Source: CAYUMU01 sp964445985
GTDB lineage: Bacteria; Planctomycetota; Planctomycetia; Pirellulales; S012-138
Assembly (NCBI GenBank): GCA_964445985.1
Contig: CAYUMU010000011.1
Span: forward strand, 39,841-103,840
Reading direction: 5' to 3'
DNA: 64,000 nucleotides
The translations under genes and the position numbers were made by a program. This document shows, one piece after another, positions 1-8,991 of this stretch. The notes below the pieces were generated by a model. The model ran no database searches. It was not told the origin of the DNA and saw nothing but the letters and a program-made list of their open reading frames with translations. Position 1 is the stretch's first letter; every line of letters begins with the position of its first letter.

Positions 1-37
1 CCAGCGGTTGGTTCCAGGGGCGGCGTTCGCGAATCAT
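1..37 (-). CDS. 5' end of an unidentified gene, cut by window edge
   Basis: An ATG on the minus strand at 37 overlaps the TGA of the upstream MFS transporter in an ATGA arrangement, which is typical of translational coupling. Only twelve codons are visible, beginning MIRERRPWNQPL, so the product cannot be named. It probably shares an operon with the transporter and might encode an enzyme for its substrate, but that is inference. Confidence 0.4.
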   Translation of the reverse strand, partial: MIRERRPWNQPL

Positions 38-1890
38 GGCTGCTCGTCCGCGGATGGAACCAGTGGCACGCGGGCGTCGATTCCTAAAGCGGTAATGCCG
101 CTCAGCAAGAAAGCTCCCGCGGCCACGCCAAACATCCCTTCCCAGCCGTAGTAGACCACCAGGAGCATCAGGGTATTGGATGCCACGCCTGCTCCAAAGT
201 TGCCCCACATATTTCCCCAGCCTAAGGCTGAGCCTACAAACCGTCCGGCCACATCTTGCTGAAAAGCCCACACCGCGGGAACCCCCAGGTCGGTGGCAAA
301 GGCCACAAGCGACAGTGCCGCGACGGCAATCCAGGGCGACGAAATCGCGGACTCGCTGGCCCAGAGGACGTCGAACATGCAAATCAAATAGCCCAGCATG
401 GCCATGAACCTCGTGAGCCCCATCGGCAACGCTCGCCCCCAGCGGATGCCAAACCGCCTGGTCATGCGATCGGTGAGCGGACCGCCCATCAGCATGCCAA
501 TCCAGCCCACGGTAATGGGAAACGCCGTCAGGAATCCTCGCTGTTCGATCGGCACATGGTGAACTTCGTCAAGGTAACGCGGCAAAAACGTCACCAGAAA
601 CACCCAGGCATAATTGGTAGTGAACTGGGAGATGGAGGTCAGCCACATATTGGCGCTCGTCAGCAGCGCTTTGAAAGGTAGTCCCCTGGCATGCCCTTGA
701 CTGGTGCTGACCGAAGCTGGCCGGCCATATTCGATGAGCGCGACTTCGGCCGCGTTCACGCGGGGATGCACGCGCGGCTCATCATAAACTTGCCACCAAA
801 ATAGCAGCGCCACGAGCAGCCCGATCGCGCCGTAGATATACATCACGTTGCGCCAGCCTTCGCCGTAAATGCGGCGGATGCCTGGGTAGACCGCTTCGAG
901 CGCGAGCCGATTAAGCCGGGTCTGCTCATTGGCGTCGAGTTGCTGGCCTGCTTCGTGCAGGCTTTGCTGCTCCTCTAAGAGCGACTTGGCCTGCAGCGAG
1001 AAGGAGGGCAACGCCGCCGAGAACGTAACGGGGTCGACCAGGTCGGGCGACGTAAGCAACGGATTGAATGCCGCCACGATTTCCGGCCGGATGGCTTCGA
1101 CCTGGTCTGCAAACAGCTTTGCGTCAGGTTCTTGGGGCTTGGAACCGGTCTTCGCGGCAGCCGCGTTGTTCGCGGCCAACGCCACGGCGTAAGCCCGTCC
1201 CAGCGAGCGCAGTTGTTCAGCCGCGGCTGGCTCCAACCGTGCCAGAATTCGCTGGCCCACCTGGGCGCGGAGTTTATCTTCGCCCTTGAGTTCCGTGTCG
1301 GGTTCGCTGCGATCGGCCAATGTGATCTCGTAGGCCGTGCGGGGTAAGTCCAGCAGATCGTTCGAGCCCAGCAACGACTGAATCGTGACCGGCACGAACA
1401 TCACAATCAGCAGCGCCGTGACATAGGGCGCCAGCGAACCACCCACGCGACCACCCATGGTCACCATGGCGTTGGCGGTGCCTCGGGCCGAAAAGGGCAC
1501 CCACTTGCTGATCATGCTGCCGGCGGTGGGATAAGCCCCGGCCTGGCCCAAGCCGAAACCGATGCGATAAACGATCAGCGCCACAAAGCCGGACGCCAGG
1601 CCGGTGAGGGCCGTGAATGCCGACCACAGCAGAATGTATAGGGTTAGCATCTTCCGCGAGCCAAAGCGGTCGGTAAGCCACCCGGATGGCACCTGCCCCA
1701 GGGCGTAGCTGTAGTAAAACGCGGCAAAGAACCAGCCCATTTGACCTTCGGTCAGATTCAGCCCCTGGCGAATATATACCTCGGCCACCGACAGCGAGTT
1801 GCGGTCGAGATACAACAGCAGCGACATCAGCATGGCTGCCAACACCACCAGAAACCGCTGCCGAGTGGGGCGGGCAGTTGGCTCAGGCAT
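34..1890 (-). CDS. MFS transporter of the anion:cation symporter (hexuronate/glucarate-like) type, with a large periplasmic insertion
   Basis: 618-residue inner-membrane secondary transporter. TM1 and TM2 carry the YLDRNSLSVA and PSGWLTDRFGSRK patterns (about residues 27-80); the second is the classical MFS loop 2-3 signature. The arrangement resembles the ACS family that takes up sugar acids and other organic anions, although the substrate cannot be read from sequence. The usual length is about 430-450. The extra length is a hydrophilic, helix-rich stretch at about residues 175-345 between predicted TM5 and TM6, a loop expected on the periplasmic side. The ATG at 1890 begins MPEPTARPTR. The gene ends in an ATGA overlap with the next gene, cut by the window edge. 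Confidence 0.85.
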   Translation of the reverse strand: MPEPTARPTRQRFLVVLAAMLMSLLLYLDRNSLSVAEVYIRQGLNLTEGQMGWFFAAFYYSYALGQVPSGWLTDRFGSRKMLTLYILLWSAFTALTGLASGFVALIVYRIGFGLGQAGAYPTAGSMISKWVPFSARGTANAMVTMGGRVGGSLAPYVTALLIVMFVPVTIQSLLGSNDLLDLPRTAYEITLADRSEPDTELKGEDKLRAQVGQRILARLEPAAAEQLRSLGRAYAVALAANNAAAAKTGSKPQEPDAKLFADQVEAIRPEIVAAFNPLLTSPDLVDPVTFSAALPSFSLQAKSLLEEQQSLHEAGQQLDANEQTRLNRLALEAVYPGIRRIYGEGWRNVMYIYGAIGLLVALLFWWQVYDEPRVHPRVNAAEVALIEYGRPASVSTSQGHARGLPFKALLTSANMWLTSISQFTTNYAWVFLVTFLPRYLDEVHHVPIEQRGFLTAFPITVGWIGMLMGGPLTDRMTRRFGIRWGRALPMGLTRFMAMLGYLICMFDVLWASESAISSPWIAVAALSLVAFATDLGVPAVWAFQQDVAGRFVGSALGWGNMWGNFGAGVASNTLMLLVVYYGWEGMFGVAAGAFLLSGITALGIDARVPLVPSADEQP

Positions 1891-2152
1891 GCGGAATCTC
1901 GCGCGTGGAAGGAGAGGACGGGGGCGGCGCCATCAGCAGACGGCCAGGAAGCAAGTGCCGCCAATGTAGAGGCGTACCAACTGCGGTGCAAGCAATGCGG
2001 CGCCGCAAATACCACCCCCCAAAGCTGCGGCGGTCCAGTTCGCCCTACCGACGATGCAAGCCCGGAAGCAGTCCACTGCGAAGATTGAACACCTGTACTT
2101 TTGTCAATCGAGCTTTTACCATTGGGTTAAGCTTCCAGCCGCAAAGGGAGAT

Positions 2153-3661
2153 ATGACTGCAAATGCCACGAAGACCGAGTTTGGCGACTTTCAAACACCG
2201 CCGCCGTTAGCGGCGACGATCTGTGATTTCCTGGCAAAATCCGGCGTGCCGCCTGCCTCGATCATTGAGCCGACCTGTGGCCAGGGCTCCTTGCTCGCTG
2301 CCGCCCTTCGTTCGTTCCCAAATGCCGCCGCTCAGGGATTCGATGTGAATCCATCCTATGTAGAACAATGTCAACGCGATACCGCATCGCATCCAAAATG
2401 CTCTGTATACGTTGGAGACTTTTTTAAGGTTGACTGGCAATCCGTATTGACGGAGATGCCAGAACCGATCTTGGCAATTGGCAATCCGCCTTGGGTGACC
2501 AACTCAACCTTGAGCAGTCTCGGCAGTACGAATCTGCCGAAAAAGGGGAATTTTCAACGGCACAGCGGTTGTGACGCAATCACGGGCAAGAGCAACTTCG
2601 ATATTTCAGAGTCGATGCTGATCCACCTCATGGAACGGCTTGACGGTCGCGTTGCCACATTGGCGATGCTATGCAAGACGGCCGTCGCGCGCAAGGTTTT
2701 GCAGAATGCATGGAAGCGTGGACTGCAACTGCGAAATGCGGAAATCTATCGAATTGACGCTGCCGCGCATTTCAATGCAGGCGTTGACGCATGTCTTTTG
2801 TGCTGCGATTTCCAGCCAGGACAGCGAAGCACGGATTGCCAAGTCTATGAAAGTGTTGACAGATCCAGTCAATCCAGTTTTTTCGGATACCATGACGGTC
2901 GCTTGGTCGCGAACCTCGATACCTACAGCCATTGGCAACATCTGCTTGGCTCTTCATCGTATCGGTGGCGTTCCGGAGTCAAGCACGATTGCTCCAAGGT
3001 AATGGAATTGGTGGAGTCCGACGGAGGGCTTCGAAATGGATATGGCGAGAAGGTGGACATTGAGCCCGATCTTCTGTACCCCATGCTGAAAAGCTCGGAA
3101 CTCGCGAATGGGAGAACCAGCAATCCACGCCGCTGGATGTTGGTGCCGCAAAGTTCAGTCGGTGAAGAAACGTCGCCGCTCGCCCACATTGTTCCGAAGA
3201 CCTGGCGATACTTGCTCTTGCATGCGGAGCGACTAGATAACCGCGGGAGTTCTATCTATCGCAAGCGGCCCCGTTTTTCGGTATTCGGTGTCGGATCGTA
3301 TAGCTTTTCACCCTGGAAAGTAGCCATCTCTGGCTTCTATAAGGCGACTGTTTTTGCCCGGCTTGGCCCTCATCAAGCAAAGCCCATTGTATTGGATGAC
3401 ACGAGCTACTTGCTGCCATGCGTGAGTCGAGAGGAAGCTGAATTGCTAACAACGCTGCTGAATAGCGACCCCGCTCGCGAGATTCTTCATTCAATGGTCT
3501 TCTGGGATTCCAAACGCCCCATTACGACGGAGCTGCTTTCGACACTCAGCTTGGATCAACTTGCGATCGAACTGGGCCGCGCGGATGAATTTCAAAAATA
3601 TGCCAACAACAATCCCTGGACAACTAAAAGAGCAGCCAGTTCGCAAACGCTACTCTTTTGA
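2153..3661 (+). CDS. Class I SAM-dependent DNA methyltransferase, N6-adenine type, apparently orphan
   Basis: 502-residue protein resembling gamma-type N6-adenine DNA methylases (TaqI/Eco57I-like). A GDFQTP segment at residues 11-16 precedes SAM motif I (IIEPTCGQGS, about 37-46), and the catalytic motif IV is NPPW at 111-114. The C-terminal half would hold the target-recognition region. The frame is open from 2054, but the ATG at 2153 sits directly behind an AAGGGAG ribosome-binding site. No endonuclease or specificity subunit lies nearby, so it could be a solitary regulatory methylase, a remnant of a restriction system, or a single-chain type IIG relative lacking the nuclease. Base composition looks less GC-rich than its neighbours, consistent with transfer. 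Confidence 0.8.
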   Translation: MTANATKTEFGDFQTPPPLAATICDFLAKSGVPPASIIEPTCGQGSLLAAALRSFPNAAAQGFDVNPSYVEQCQRDTASHPKCSVYVGDFFKVDWQSVLTEMPEPILAIGNPPWVTNSTLSSLGSTNLPKKGNFQRHSGCDAITGKSNFDISESMLIHLMERLDGRVATLAMLCKTAVARKVLQNAWKRGLQLRNAEIYRIDAAAHFNAGVDACLLCCDFQPGQRSTDCQVYESVDRSSQSSFFGYHDGRLVANLDTYSHWQHLLGSSSYRWRSGVKHDCSKVMELVESDGGLRNGYGEKVDIEPDLLYPMLKSSELANGRTSNPRRWMLVPQSSVGEETSPLAHIVPKTWRYLLLHAERLDNRGSSIYRKRPRFSVFGVGSYSFSPWKVAISGFYKATVFARLGPHQAKPIVLDDTSYLLPCVSREEAELLTTLLNSDPAREILHSMVFWDSKRPITTELLSTLSLDQLAIELGRADEFQKYANNNPWTTKRAASSQTLLF

Positions 3662-3800
3662 AGAGTTGCACTTGGACTAGCGTAACCTGTCGGGGCGCGC
3701 CTGCACTACCAACTGGTTTTTGCGAGGGCAATCATAGGCGGCAGTACCACGTACAGACTTCTTGGTAATGCCAGGTAATATGAGGACGTAAGATTCGTGG

Positions 3801-4955
3801 CTACTCGGCAGGCTCCGTTTCCGCCGGAGCGTAGTCATACATGCGGTACGTTTTGATGAGCTTGGCGCCCCCTTTTTCCAAACCCATTCGGGCCAGATCA
3901 TTGGCTTCCGAGATCCACGAAAACTCGGCCTCTTGAAAGCCCAGCTTGATGCCCTCGGGCACCAGGCCGCCCATCAACACCAGCCCGATTCCCCAGCGTT
4001 GAAACTCGGGAACCACGTCGATGCTGATAATCCGGATGCGTTTCAACTTGCGCCGCGCGGCGAGAATGCGAAACACGCCCAAGGGGAACAGCTTGCCGTT
4101 GATCTTTTTGATCACCGGGTTGAAGTCAGGCAGACCGAGCACGCAGCCGATCGTCTTGCCGTCCACATCGGCGGCCAGCGCCATCTCGGGCACGAGCAGG
4201 TGCTTGAGATTGGTGGCCGAGTAGCGCAGCTCGTCGGCCGTGAAGGGCACAAACCCCCACATATTCACGCAGGCCCGATTGTAGGTCTCCAGGAACATTT
4301 CCACTTCGCGCATGAAGTGGCTTTTGTCCATGTGCCGGAGTTTGACATCGGTGCGGTCGATGATTTGCTTATACAGCGGCTCCAACTTCTGGCGGACTTC
4401 GGGCAGTTGGTTGAGCTCGCCCGAGTAGGCCAACAAGTCGTGCGTCTTGCGAAATCCGTAGTCCTCGACCAGCCGCTCATAGTAAGGCGGGTTGTAGGTC
4501 ATCATGAAGGTGGGCGCGCTATCGAAGCCATCGATCAGCAGAGCGCACTCGTAGTTCATGGAGGGATTGGCCGGCCCTCGAATCTTGGTGATGTTGCGTT
4601 CGGCCAGCCAGCCGCGGGCGGTATCGAACAGGGCGTTGGCCGCTTCCTGGTCGTCGCGGCATTCAAAGAAGCCGAAGAACCCGCGGTCGTCTTTCTGTAC
4701 GCGGTTGTGCTCGTGATTGAGAATCACCGCCAACCGGCCGACCACCGTATCGCCCCGCCGGGCAACCAGCGTGTCCATCTCGGCAATTTTTTGAAATGGG
4801 TGGTACTTCCAGCCCAACAATTGCTTCTGATTGCCTTGCAGCGGGGGGATCCAATTGGGATCGTCCCGGTACAAGTCCCAGGGAAGATGGAAGAAGTCTT
4901 TCCGGTCTTTGCTGCTGCGGACTGCGGATACCACCACTTCGGCCATGGGCTGCAC
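3801..4955 (-). CDS. GNAT-family N-acetyltransferase-like protein
   Basis: 384 residues, about twice a single GNAT domain, as in the two-domain YghO-like group. The C-terminal half has the GNAT core: a strand ending in ISIDVVPEFQRWGIG (about residues 310-325) corresponds to motif A, where acetyl-CoA pyrophosphate binds, followed by an ISEAND stretch and a terminal strand. The N-terminal half has the DPNWIPPL pattern seen in this family. Substrate unknown. A GTG at 4955 has AGGAG five bases upstream and is preferred to the ATG at 4946. No operon partner is seen. Confidence 0.7.
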   Translation of the reverse strand: MQPMAEVVVSAVRSSKDRKDFFHLPWDLYRDDPNWIPPLQGNQKQLLGWKYHPFQKIAEMDTLVARRGDTVVGRLAVILNHEHNRVQKDDRGFFGFFECRDDQEAANALFDTARGWLAERNITKIRGPANPSMNYECALLIDGFDSAPTFMMTYNPPYYERLVEDYGFRKTHDLLAYSGELNQLPEVRQKLEPLYKQIIDRTDVKLRHMDKSHFMREVEMFLETYNRACVNMWGFVPFTADELRYSATNLKHLLVPEMALAADVDGKTIGCVLGLPDFNPVIKKINGKLFPLGVFRILAARRKLKRIRIISIDVVPEFQRWGIGLVLMGGLVPEGIKLGFQEAEFSWISEANDLARMGLEKGGAKLIKTYRMYDYAPAETEPAE

Positions 4956-5246
4956 TTCGGCTCCTGCCAGGTTGAATTTAAGGTGGTCAGTGTAGAGATG
5001 CCGTGGCCCAAGGTCAATCCGGATGAGGAGTTACGAATCCCACCCTCAGCGGGAATCGCGATGCCCCGTTGGTATCGTTCCTGGGGACTGCTCTCAGCAG
5101 GCCACACTTTCCGGTCGGGCCGGGCGGGGGCGAGGAGGATAGCGCGGCGAAACCTACGCGACGCGCGGCGTCGTTCCCAACGCCGCACGTCGGTTGCTTC
5201 CACCCTCAAAAACGGCAGCTCGGTTCGCGAGCTCGTTGCTCATTGC

Positions 5247-5286
5247 ACGCCGATTTCCGCGGGGCGAGAAATTCGATGACAATTTT
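5247..5286. repeat. Left terminal inverted repeat
   Basis: Pairs with 5860-5899. The outermost 15 bp are perfect and the inner part is diverged. Confidence 0.65.
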
Positions 5287-5292
5287 ACCTAT

Positions 5293-5808
5293 TCATGCGT
5301 ACATAAACTCCAAGCGGTGATTCGCCAGCCAGGGAATCCGTGGCCGGGCCTGGTCGAGCGCCGCTTCCTGCGGAATTGGGTTGTGGCCGCGGCGGTCGAG
5401 ATACACCACGATCCGACGACCGGCTTCGATCTCCACCGCGCCAGAGGTTTCCACGAATTTGCGGTACAACGCTTTCGGCTTGCTCTGGGCGAAGCCGTGA
5501 AGTTGGCTGCCCAGCCAACGGTAACAACCGTTGGCGATCACGGTCAACACAACATCCCAATCCACATTCAAGCGGACTTCGCTGGAGAGACAATCCAGAT
5601 GAAAAAAATTCACGCTGCTCCCCAACGCATCCTCCACGCCGTTGCGGCGCGCGTGGTTCATCACCAACTCTCGAGCGCTGGCCTGAAAATGTTTCGCGAC
5701 TGGCTTCATCGGTTGCTCTTCGACCAGCACGCATCGCAGGGCTTCGTCGCGTCGCTGCCAGCCTTCGGCGGGTTGCAGAAAGTAGTCCTTGTAACCGAGT
5801 CCGTCCAT
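5293..5808 (-). pseudogene. Transposase remnant, N-terminal helix-turn-helix part joined to C-terminal end
   Basis: A 171-codon ORF inside the inverted repeats. The first 45 residues (GYKDYFLQP, then RRDEALRCVLVEEQPMKPVA) look like the DNA-binding start of a planctomycete-style transposase. The rest (NFFHLDCLSSEVRLNVDWDV, then LDRRGHNP and IPWLANHR) looks like the extreme C-terminus of the same family. The central DDE catalytic core is absent, so it should be unable to transpose. The start at 5808 follows a strong GGAGG site, and the frame is intact, so a small protein may still be made. Family assignment is from memory of related sequences. Confidence 0.6.
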
Positions 5809-5859
5809 GCTCGCCTCCCTGAAAAACCGCAATATCCCGTGAAGTTCGCCGATTTGCGA

Positions 5860-5899
5860 CAGAAGTTGTCACCGAATTACGGAACGCGGAAATCGGCGT
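5860..5899. repeat. Right terminal inverted repeat
   Basis: Reverse complement of the left end. It lies upstream of the transposase-derived ORF and immediately beyond the 3' end of the sugar permease gene. Confidence 0.65.
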
Positions 5900-5900
5900 T

Positions 5901-7361
5901 CTATCTTTCTTGGCGGCGTTGGCGTAGTTGGTCGAAGGCCACGGCGGTGATGATGATGACGCCGACGAGGATTTCTTGGATGGGATTGCGCATGCCGAGC
6001 ATGGTGCAGCCGTTGTAGATGACGGCCATGATACCGGCGCCGGCGAGGGTGCCCATCACGGTGCCTTTGCCGCCGCTGAGGCTGGCTCCGCCGATCACCA
6101 CGGCGGCAATGATTTCGAGCTCGGTTCCGCTGCCCGACTCGGGGTTGCCCACATAGAGCCGAGAGAACTGAAACAGCCCTGCCAGGCCGACGAAGAAGCC
6201 GCCGATGGCAAACACGGCGACTTTGATGGCCGGCACATTCACGCCGCAAAGTCGAGCCGTGGCTTCGTTGGAGCCGACCGCGAACACGTGCCTTCCCAGC
6301 ACGGTGTATTTGAGCACCGCGGCGAGGAGCGTGGCGAGGATGAGAATGATCCAAATGCCGGAGGGGAGCAGCAGCCAACTGGGGGTGGGATTGGGAACCA
6401 GCAGTTGTTGAACCCACTGGGGAATGGCGGCGCGGGCCGGCCGCACGGTGGTTTCCTCGGCGAGCAGTTTGCCGATGCCGAGATAGATGGTCATGGTTCC
6501 CAGCGTGACAATGAACGGCACAATCCGTAGCAAGCCAATCAGGGCGCCGTTGATGATGCCGGTGACGACGCCGACGGCCAGGCCGATGGATACGGCCGCG
6601 GGTCCGCTGGCGCCTTCGCGCAAACTGAGGGCGATGGCGGTGCCGGCCAGGGCCATGGCGGTGCCGGCGGAGAGATCGATGCCGCCGGCAATCATGATGA
6701 CCGTCATGCCGAGAGCGGCCATGGCCACGGTGGAGATCTGCACCAGCATGGTGCGTCCGTTCTGAGCGGTCCAAAACTTGCTTTGAAAATCCGTGACCAC
6801 ATCGAAGAGGCCGCGTTGATTGTTGCCGCCGAGGCCGTCTTGCAGGGCCAGCACGAATTCGGCCGCGACAAAGAACAACACCACGCCGGCCAAGGCCAGC
6901 AACGGCCCTAGCGTTCCACCGAGCAAGCGGGCCTGAGGGGAGCGGAACTGGAGCCAGGCGAGCAGGCCGAAGTCGATGGCCAAGCCCAGCGGGCCGAGCA
7001 CATAGAGCAAGCCGAGCGAGGCGACGGCGGCCGCTTGCACCGCGGCGAGCGAGGCAGCGCGGGGAACTTGCAGGGCTCGATACACGCCGGCGGCCAGCAG
7101 CCAGGTAAGAGCCACGACCGCCGTCAACAACGTCAGTTGGAGCGGGGTGGAAAGGCCCGACTGGAGATCGGAAGGCAAGAGACTTTCCGCCGTGCCGAAG
7201 GCGGCCCAAGCGGCGGCGACGGCCAGGGCAGCGCTGAGGCCGCGCACGAAGCGCCGCCCCATCGATGTCTCTGGCTGGGGTGGCAGGAGGCTGAGCGCGA
7301 GGTAATACAGCGCGAGCAGAATGGGCGTTGCCAGCCCCAACGTCAACAGCGCGCGTTCCAT
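5901..7361 (-). CDS. Sugar ABC transporter permease, RbsC/XylH-like
   Basis: 486-residue polytopic membrane protein of the BPD_transp_2 family, the translocation subunit of ribose/xylose-type importers. The family core lies at about residues 190-480, with GGIDLSAGTAMALAG (about 225-240), a conserved GRHVFAVGSNEATARLCGV block (about 375-393), and the usual C-terminal GKGTVMGTLAGAGIMAV and MRNPIQEILVGVII. The N-terminal 180 residues add several more membrane segments than RbsC. No ATP-binding or periplasmic binding gene is next to it; the mobile element directly follows its stop codon and a secretion gene lies upstream. It is therefore an orphan permease here. ATG start at 7361. Confidence 0.85.
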   Translation of the reverse strand: MERALLTLGLATPILLALYYLALSLLPPQPETSMGRRFVRGLSAALAVAAAWAAFGTAESLLPSDLQSGLSTPLQLTLLTAVVALTWLLAAGVYRALQVPRAASLAAVQAAAVASLGLLYVLGPLGLAIDFGLLAWLQFRSPQARLLGGTLGPLLALAGVVLFFVAAEFVLALQDGLGGNNQRGLFDVVTDFQSKFWTAQNGRTMLVQISTVAMAALGMTVIMIAGGIDLSAGTAMALAGTAIALSLREGASGPAAVSIGLAVGVVTGIINGALIGLLRIVPFIVTLGTMTIYLGIGKLLAEETTVRPARAAIPQWVQQLLVPNPTPSWLLLPSGIWIILILATLLAAVLKYTVLGRHVFAVGSNEATARLCGVNVPAIKVAVFAIGGFFVGLAGLFQFSRLYVGNPESGSGTELEIIAAVVIGGASLSGGKGTVMGTLAGAGIMAVIYNGCTMLGMRNPIQEILVGVIIITAVAFDQLRQRRQER

Positions 7362-7660
7362 GGATGTCGACCGAATTGAGTGAAAGAGATCAATTGTGTG
7401 GCCGATTGTGGCTGGAAAGAAGGCGGAGGTGAAGTGGGGAGCTGGGAATTCGGAATTCGGAGTTGGGAATTCGGAGTGCGGGGTTATGGGGCGGATCAGG
7501 GGTTGTTTTTTTTGGGGATGGGCGGTTTGGATTGCAAATTGAAAATTGAAAAATGCTCAGTCTCCGTGAAAGGCACGCACCTAGAATCTATTAGACTCAG
7601 AAAATTGGAGGGGGCGGATTTTGGTGTTTAGGAGGGGCGTGCCCGTAGGGAAGTGGTCCG
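7362..7660. other. Intergenic stretch with short imperfect GAATTCGG repeats
   Basis: About 300 bp between the sugar permease and GspF genes. It contains several imperfect iterations of a GGGAATTCGGAGT-like unit (about 7440-7485) and an AT-richer patch. No ORF with coding character or recognisable RNA was seen. Confidence 0.5.
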
Positions 7661-8830
7661 TTAGCCCATGGGGCGGCTGAGGGAGAAGATGGGGAGGAGG
7701 AGCGCCATGCCGATGCCGCCGACGACGACGCCCATGATGGCGATCATGAGTGGTTCGAGCACGCTGGTGGCGGTTTTCAGGGCGATCTCCACCTGCTGAT
7801 CGTAGAAGGTGCTGACTTGCGACAGCACCTGGTCGAGCTTGCCGGTCTCTTCGCCCGAGGCGATCATTTGCCGGAGCGTGGGCGGGAAGAGACTGCAGTC
7901 TTCGAGGGCGGTGTGGATTTCGTTGCCGGCGGTCACTTGTTCGAGGACGCGGAGCCAGACGCGTTCGTAATGAATGTTGCCGCTGACGTCGGCCGCGAGG
8001 CGAATGGCGTCGAGCATGGAGACTCCGCCTTCGACCATCACTCCCAAGGTGCGAATGCTGCGGCTCAAGATCACCTTTCGCACGGCGGGTCCAATGATGG
8101 GCGTGTTGATCTTGATGCCGTCCCAGATCTCCTGGCCTTGCGGGGTGCGTTTGCCGTAGATCAGGCCGGCGATTGCGGCCACGAGGCCGGCCAGCCACCA
8201 ATACCAATGGCCGATCAGCGTTTCCGAGATGGCCATGAGAATCACGGTGGCCTTGGGGAGGTCCATTCCCCGACTGGTAAAGATGGGGGTGAACTGCGGC
8301 AATACCCAGGTGAGCAGGAAAATCGTGACGCCGACGGCCATGACGAGCATGACGACCGGATAGGTGAGCGCTGAACGAACCTTGTTCACGGTTTCTTGCT
8401 GGCGGCGGAGATACTCCGCGATGCGTCCTAGCATTTTGCCCAGGCTGCCGGTGGCCTCGCTCGCTCGGACGAGAGAAACATAGGTTTTGTCGAACTGTTT
8501 GGGGTACTTGGCCAAACTATGCGAGAAGTCCTGGCCTGATTCGACCGCCGAGCGGAGGTCTTGCAATAGATTGCGGAAGCTGGGGTTTTCTTCCTGGGTA
8601 ATGAGCCCCGAGAGGGCCGAAGACAGGGAGATGCCTGTATCGACCATCACCGCCAGTTGCGTGGTGAAGAAGATGATATCGGATCGCTTGATCGGCCGTT
8701 TGAACAGGGTCAGTTCCTCGGCCGGTTCCGCGGGCACGTCTTCTTTCCATTCGTCGGCCTGACTAAACAGATTGCCAAACTGCGAATCGCGGCCCTGGGG
8801 CTGATCGGGCTTGGGCAGGGTGGCTCGCAT
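7661..8830 (-). CDS. gspF: Type II secretion/type IV pilus inner-membrane platform protein GspF/PilC
   Basis: 389 residues with two T2SSF repeats: the first after FFTQLAVMVDTGISL (about residues 60-75), the second after SRSIRTLGVMVEGGVSMLDA (about 265-285). Hydrophobic segments follow each repeat and one ends the protein. GspF/PilC is the polytopic platform that couples the assembly ATPase to pseudopilin extrusion. It lies last in the minus-strand pilus/secretion locus, about 160 bp after gspE. ATG at 8830 is used; a GTG at 8839 in frame is an alternative, and neither has a strong ribosome-binding site. Confidence 0.9.
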   Translation of the reverse strand: MRATLPKPDQPQGRDSQFGNLFSQADEWKEDVPAEPAEELTLFKRPIKRSDIIFFTTQLAVMVDTGISLSSALSGLITQEENPSFRNLLQDLRSAVESGQDFSHSLAKYPKQFDKTYVSLVRASEATGSLGKMLGRIAEYLRRQQETVNKVRSALTYPVVMLVMAVGVTIFLLTWVLPQFTPIFTSRGMDLPKATVILMAISETLIGHWYWWLAGLVAAIAGLIYGKRTPQGQEIWDGIKINTPIIGPAVRKVILSRSIRTLGVMVEGGVSMLDAIRLAADVSGNIHYERVWLRVLEQVTAGNEIHTALEDCSLFPPTLRQMIASGEETGKLDQVLSQVSTFYDQQVEIALKTATSVLEPLMIAIMGVVVGGIGMALLLPIFSLSRPMG

Positions 8831-8906
8831 GGGGGGCACTGATTATTGAGAGGAAGGTTTGAAAGTTGACACTTGGGCGGGGCGAATATAGATGGGGGAG
8901 ACTATG

Positions 8907-8955
8907 CCGCCGCATCACCCCCACCCCGGCCCTCCCCCGTCGAGGGGGAGGGAGA
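8907..8955. repeat. GC-rich intergenic palindrome repeat, copy 1
   Basis: About 49 bp, nearly identical to 10796-10844. The core CCCTCCCCCGTCGAGGGGGA forms a perfect 9-bp stem with a 5-base loop. It sits between gspE and gspF and may act as a terminator or an mRNA-stabilising REP-like hairpin. Confidence 0.7.
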
Positions 8956-8991
8956 TAAGGAGGGAGCGGAGGGAATATAGATATATATTTT

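Larger units (their letters stand above)
5247..5899. mobile_element. Internally deleted transposon with imperfect terminal inverted repeats
   Basis: The outer 15 bases at 5247-5261 (ACGCCGATTTCCGCG) recur as the exact reverse complement at 5885-5899. The similarity continues inward with mismatches for about 40 bp (an AATTCG.TGACAA block is shared). Between the ends lies one minus-strand ORF joining transposase N- and C-terminal parts. At about 650 bp the unit is far shorter than an autonomous element of this kind. No clear target-site duplication was found. The right end lies two bases from the stop codon of the sugar permease gene. Confidence 0.65.

Noticed and set aside
2153..3661. Calling the methylase part of a phage-defence island
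   Set aside because: No nuclease, helicase, toxin or other defence gene accompanies it.
3933..5279. 448-codon plus-strand frame opposite the GNAT gene
   Set aside because: His/Gln/Val-rich antisense frame; the minus-strand GNAT reading is supported by motifs and a ribosome-binding site.
5869..7209. 446-codon minus-strand frame within the sugar permease gene
   Set aside because: An overlapping frame extremely rich in Arg/His; the permease frame has the family motifs and membrane helices.
7437..7490. GAATTCGG tandem-like stretch considered as a CRISPR fragment
   Set aside because: Units are too short and irregular, with no spacers and no cas genes.
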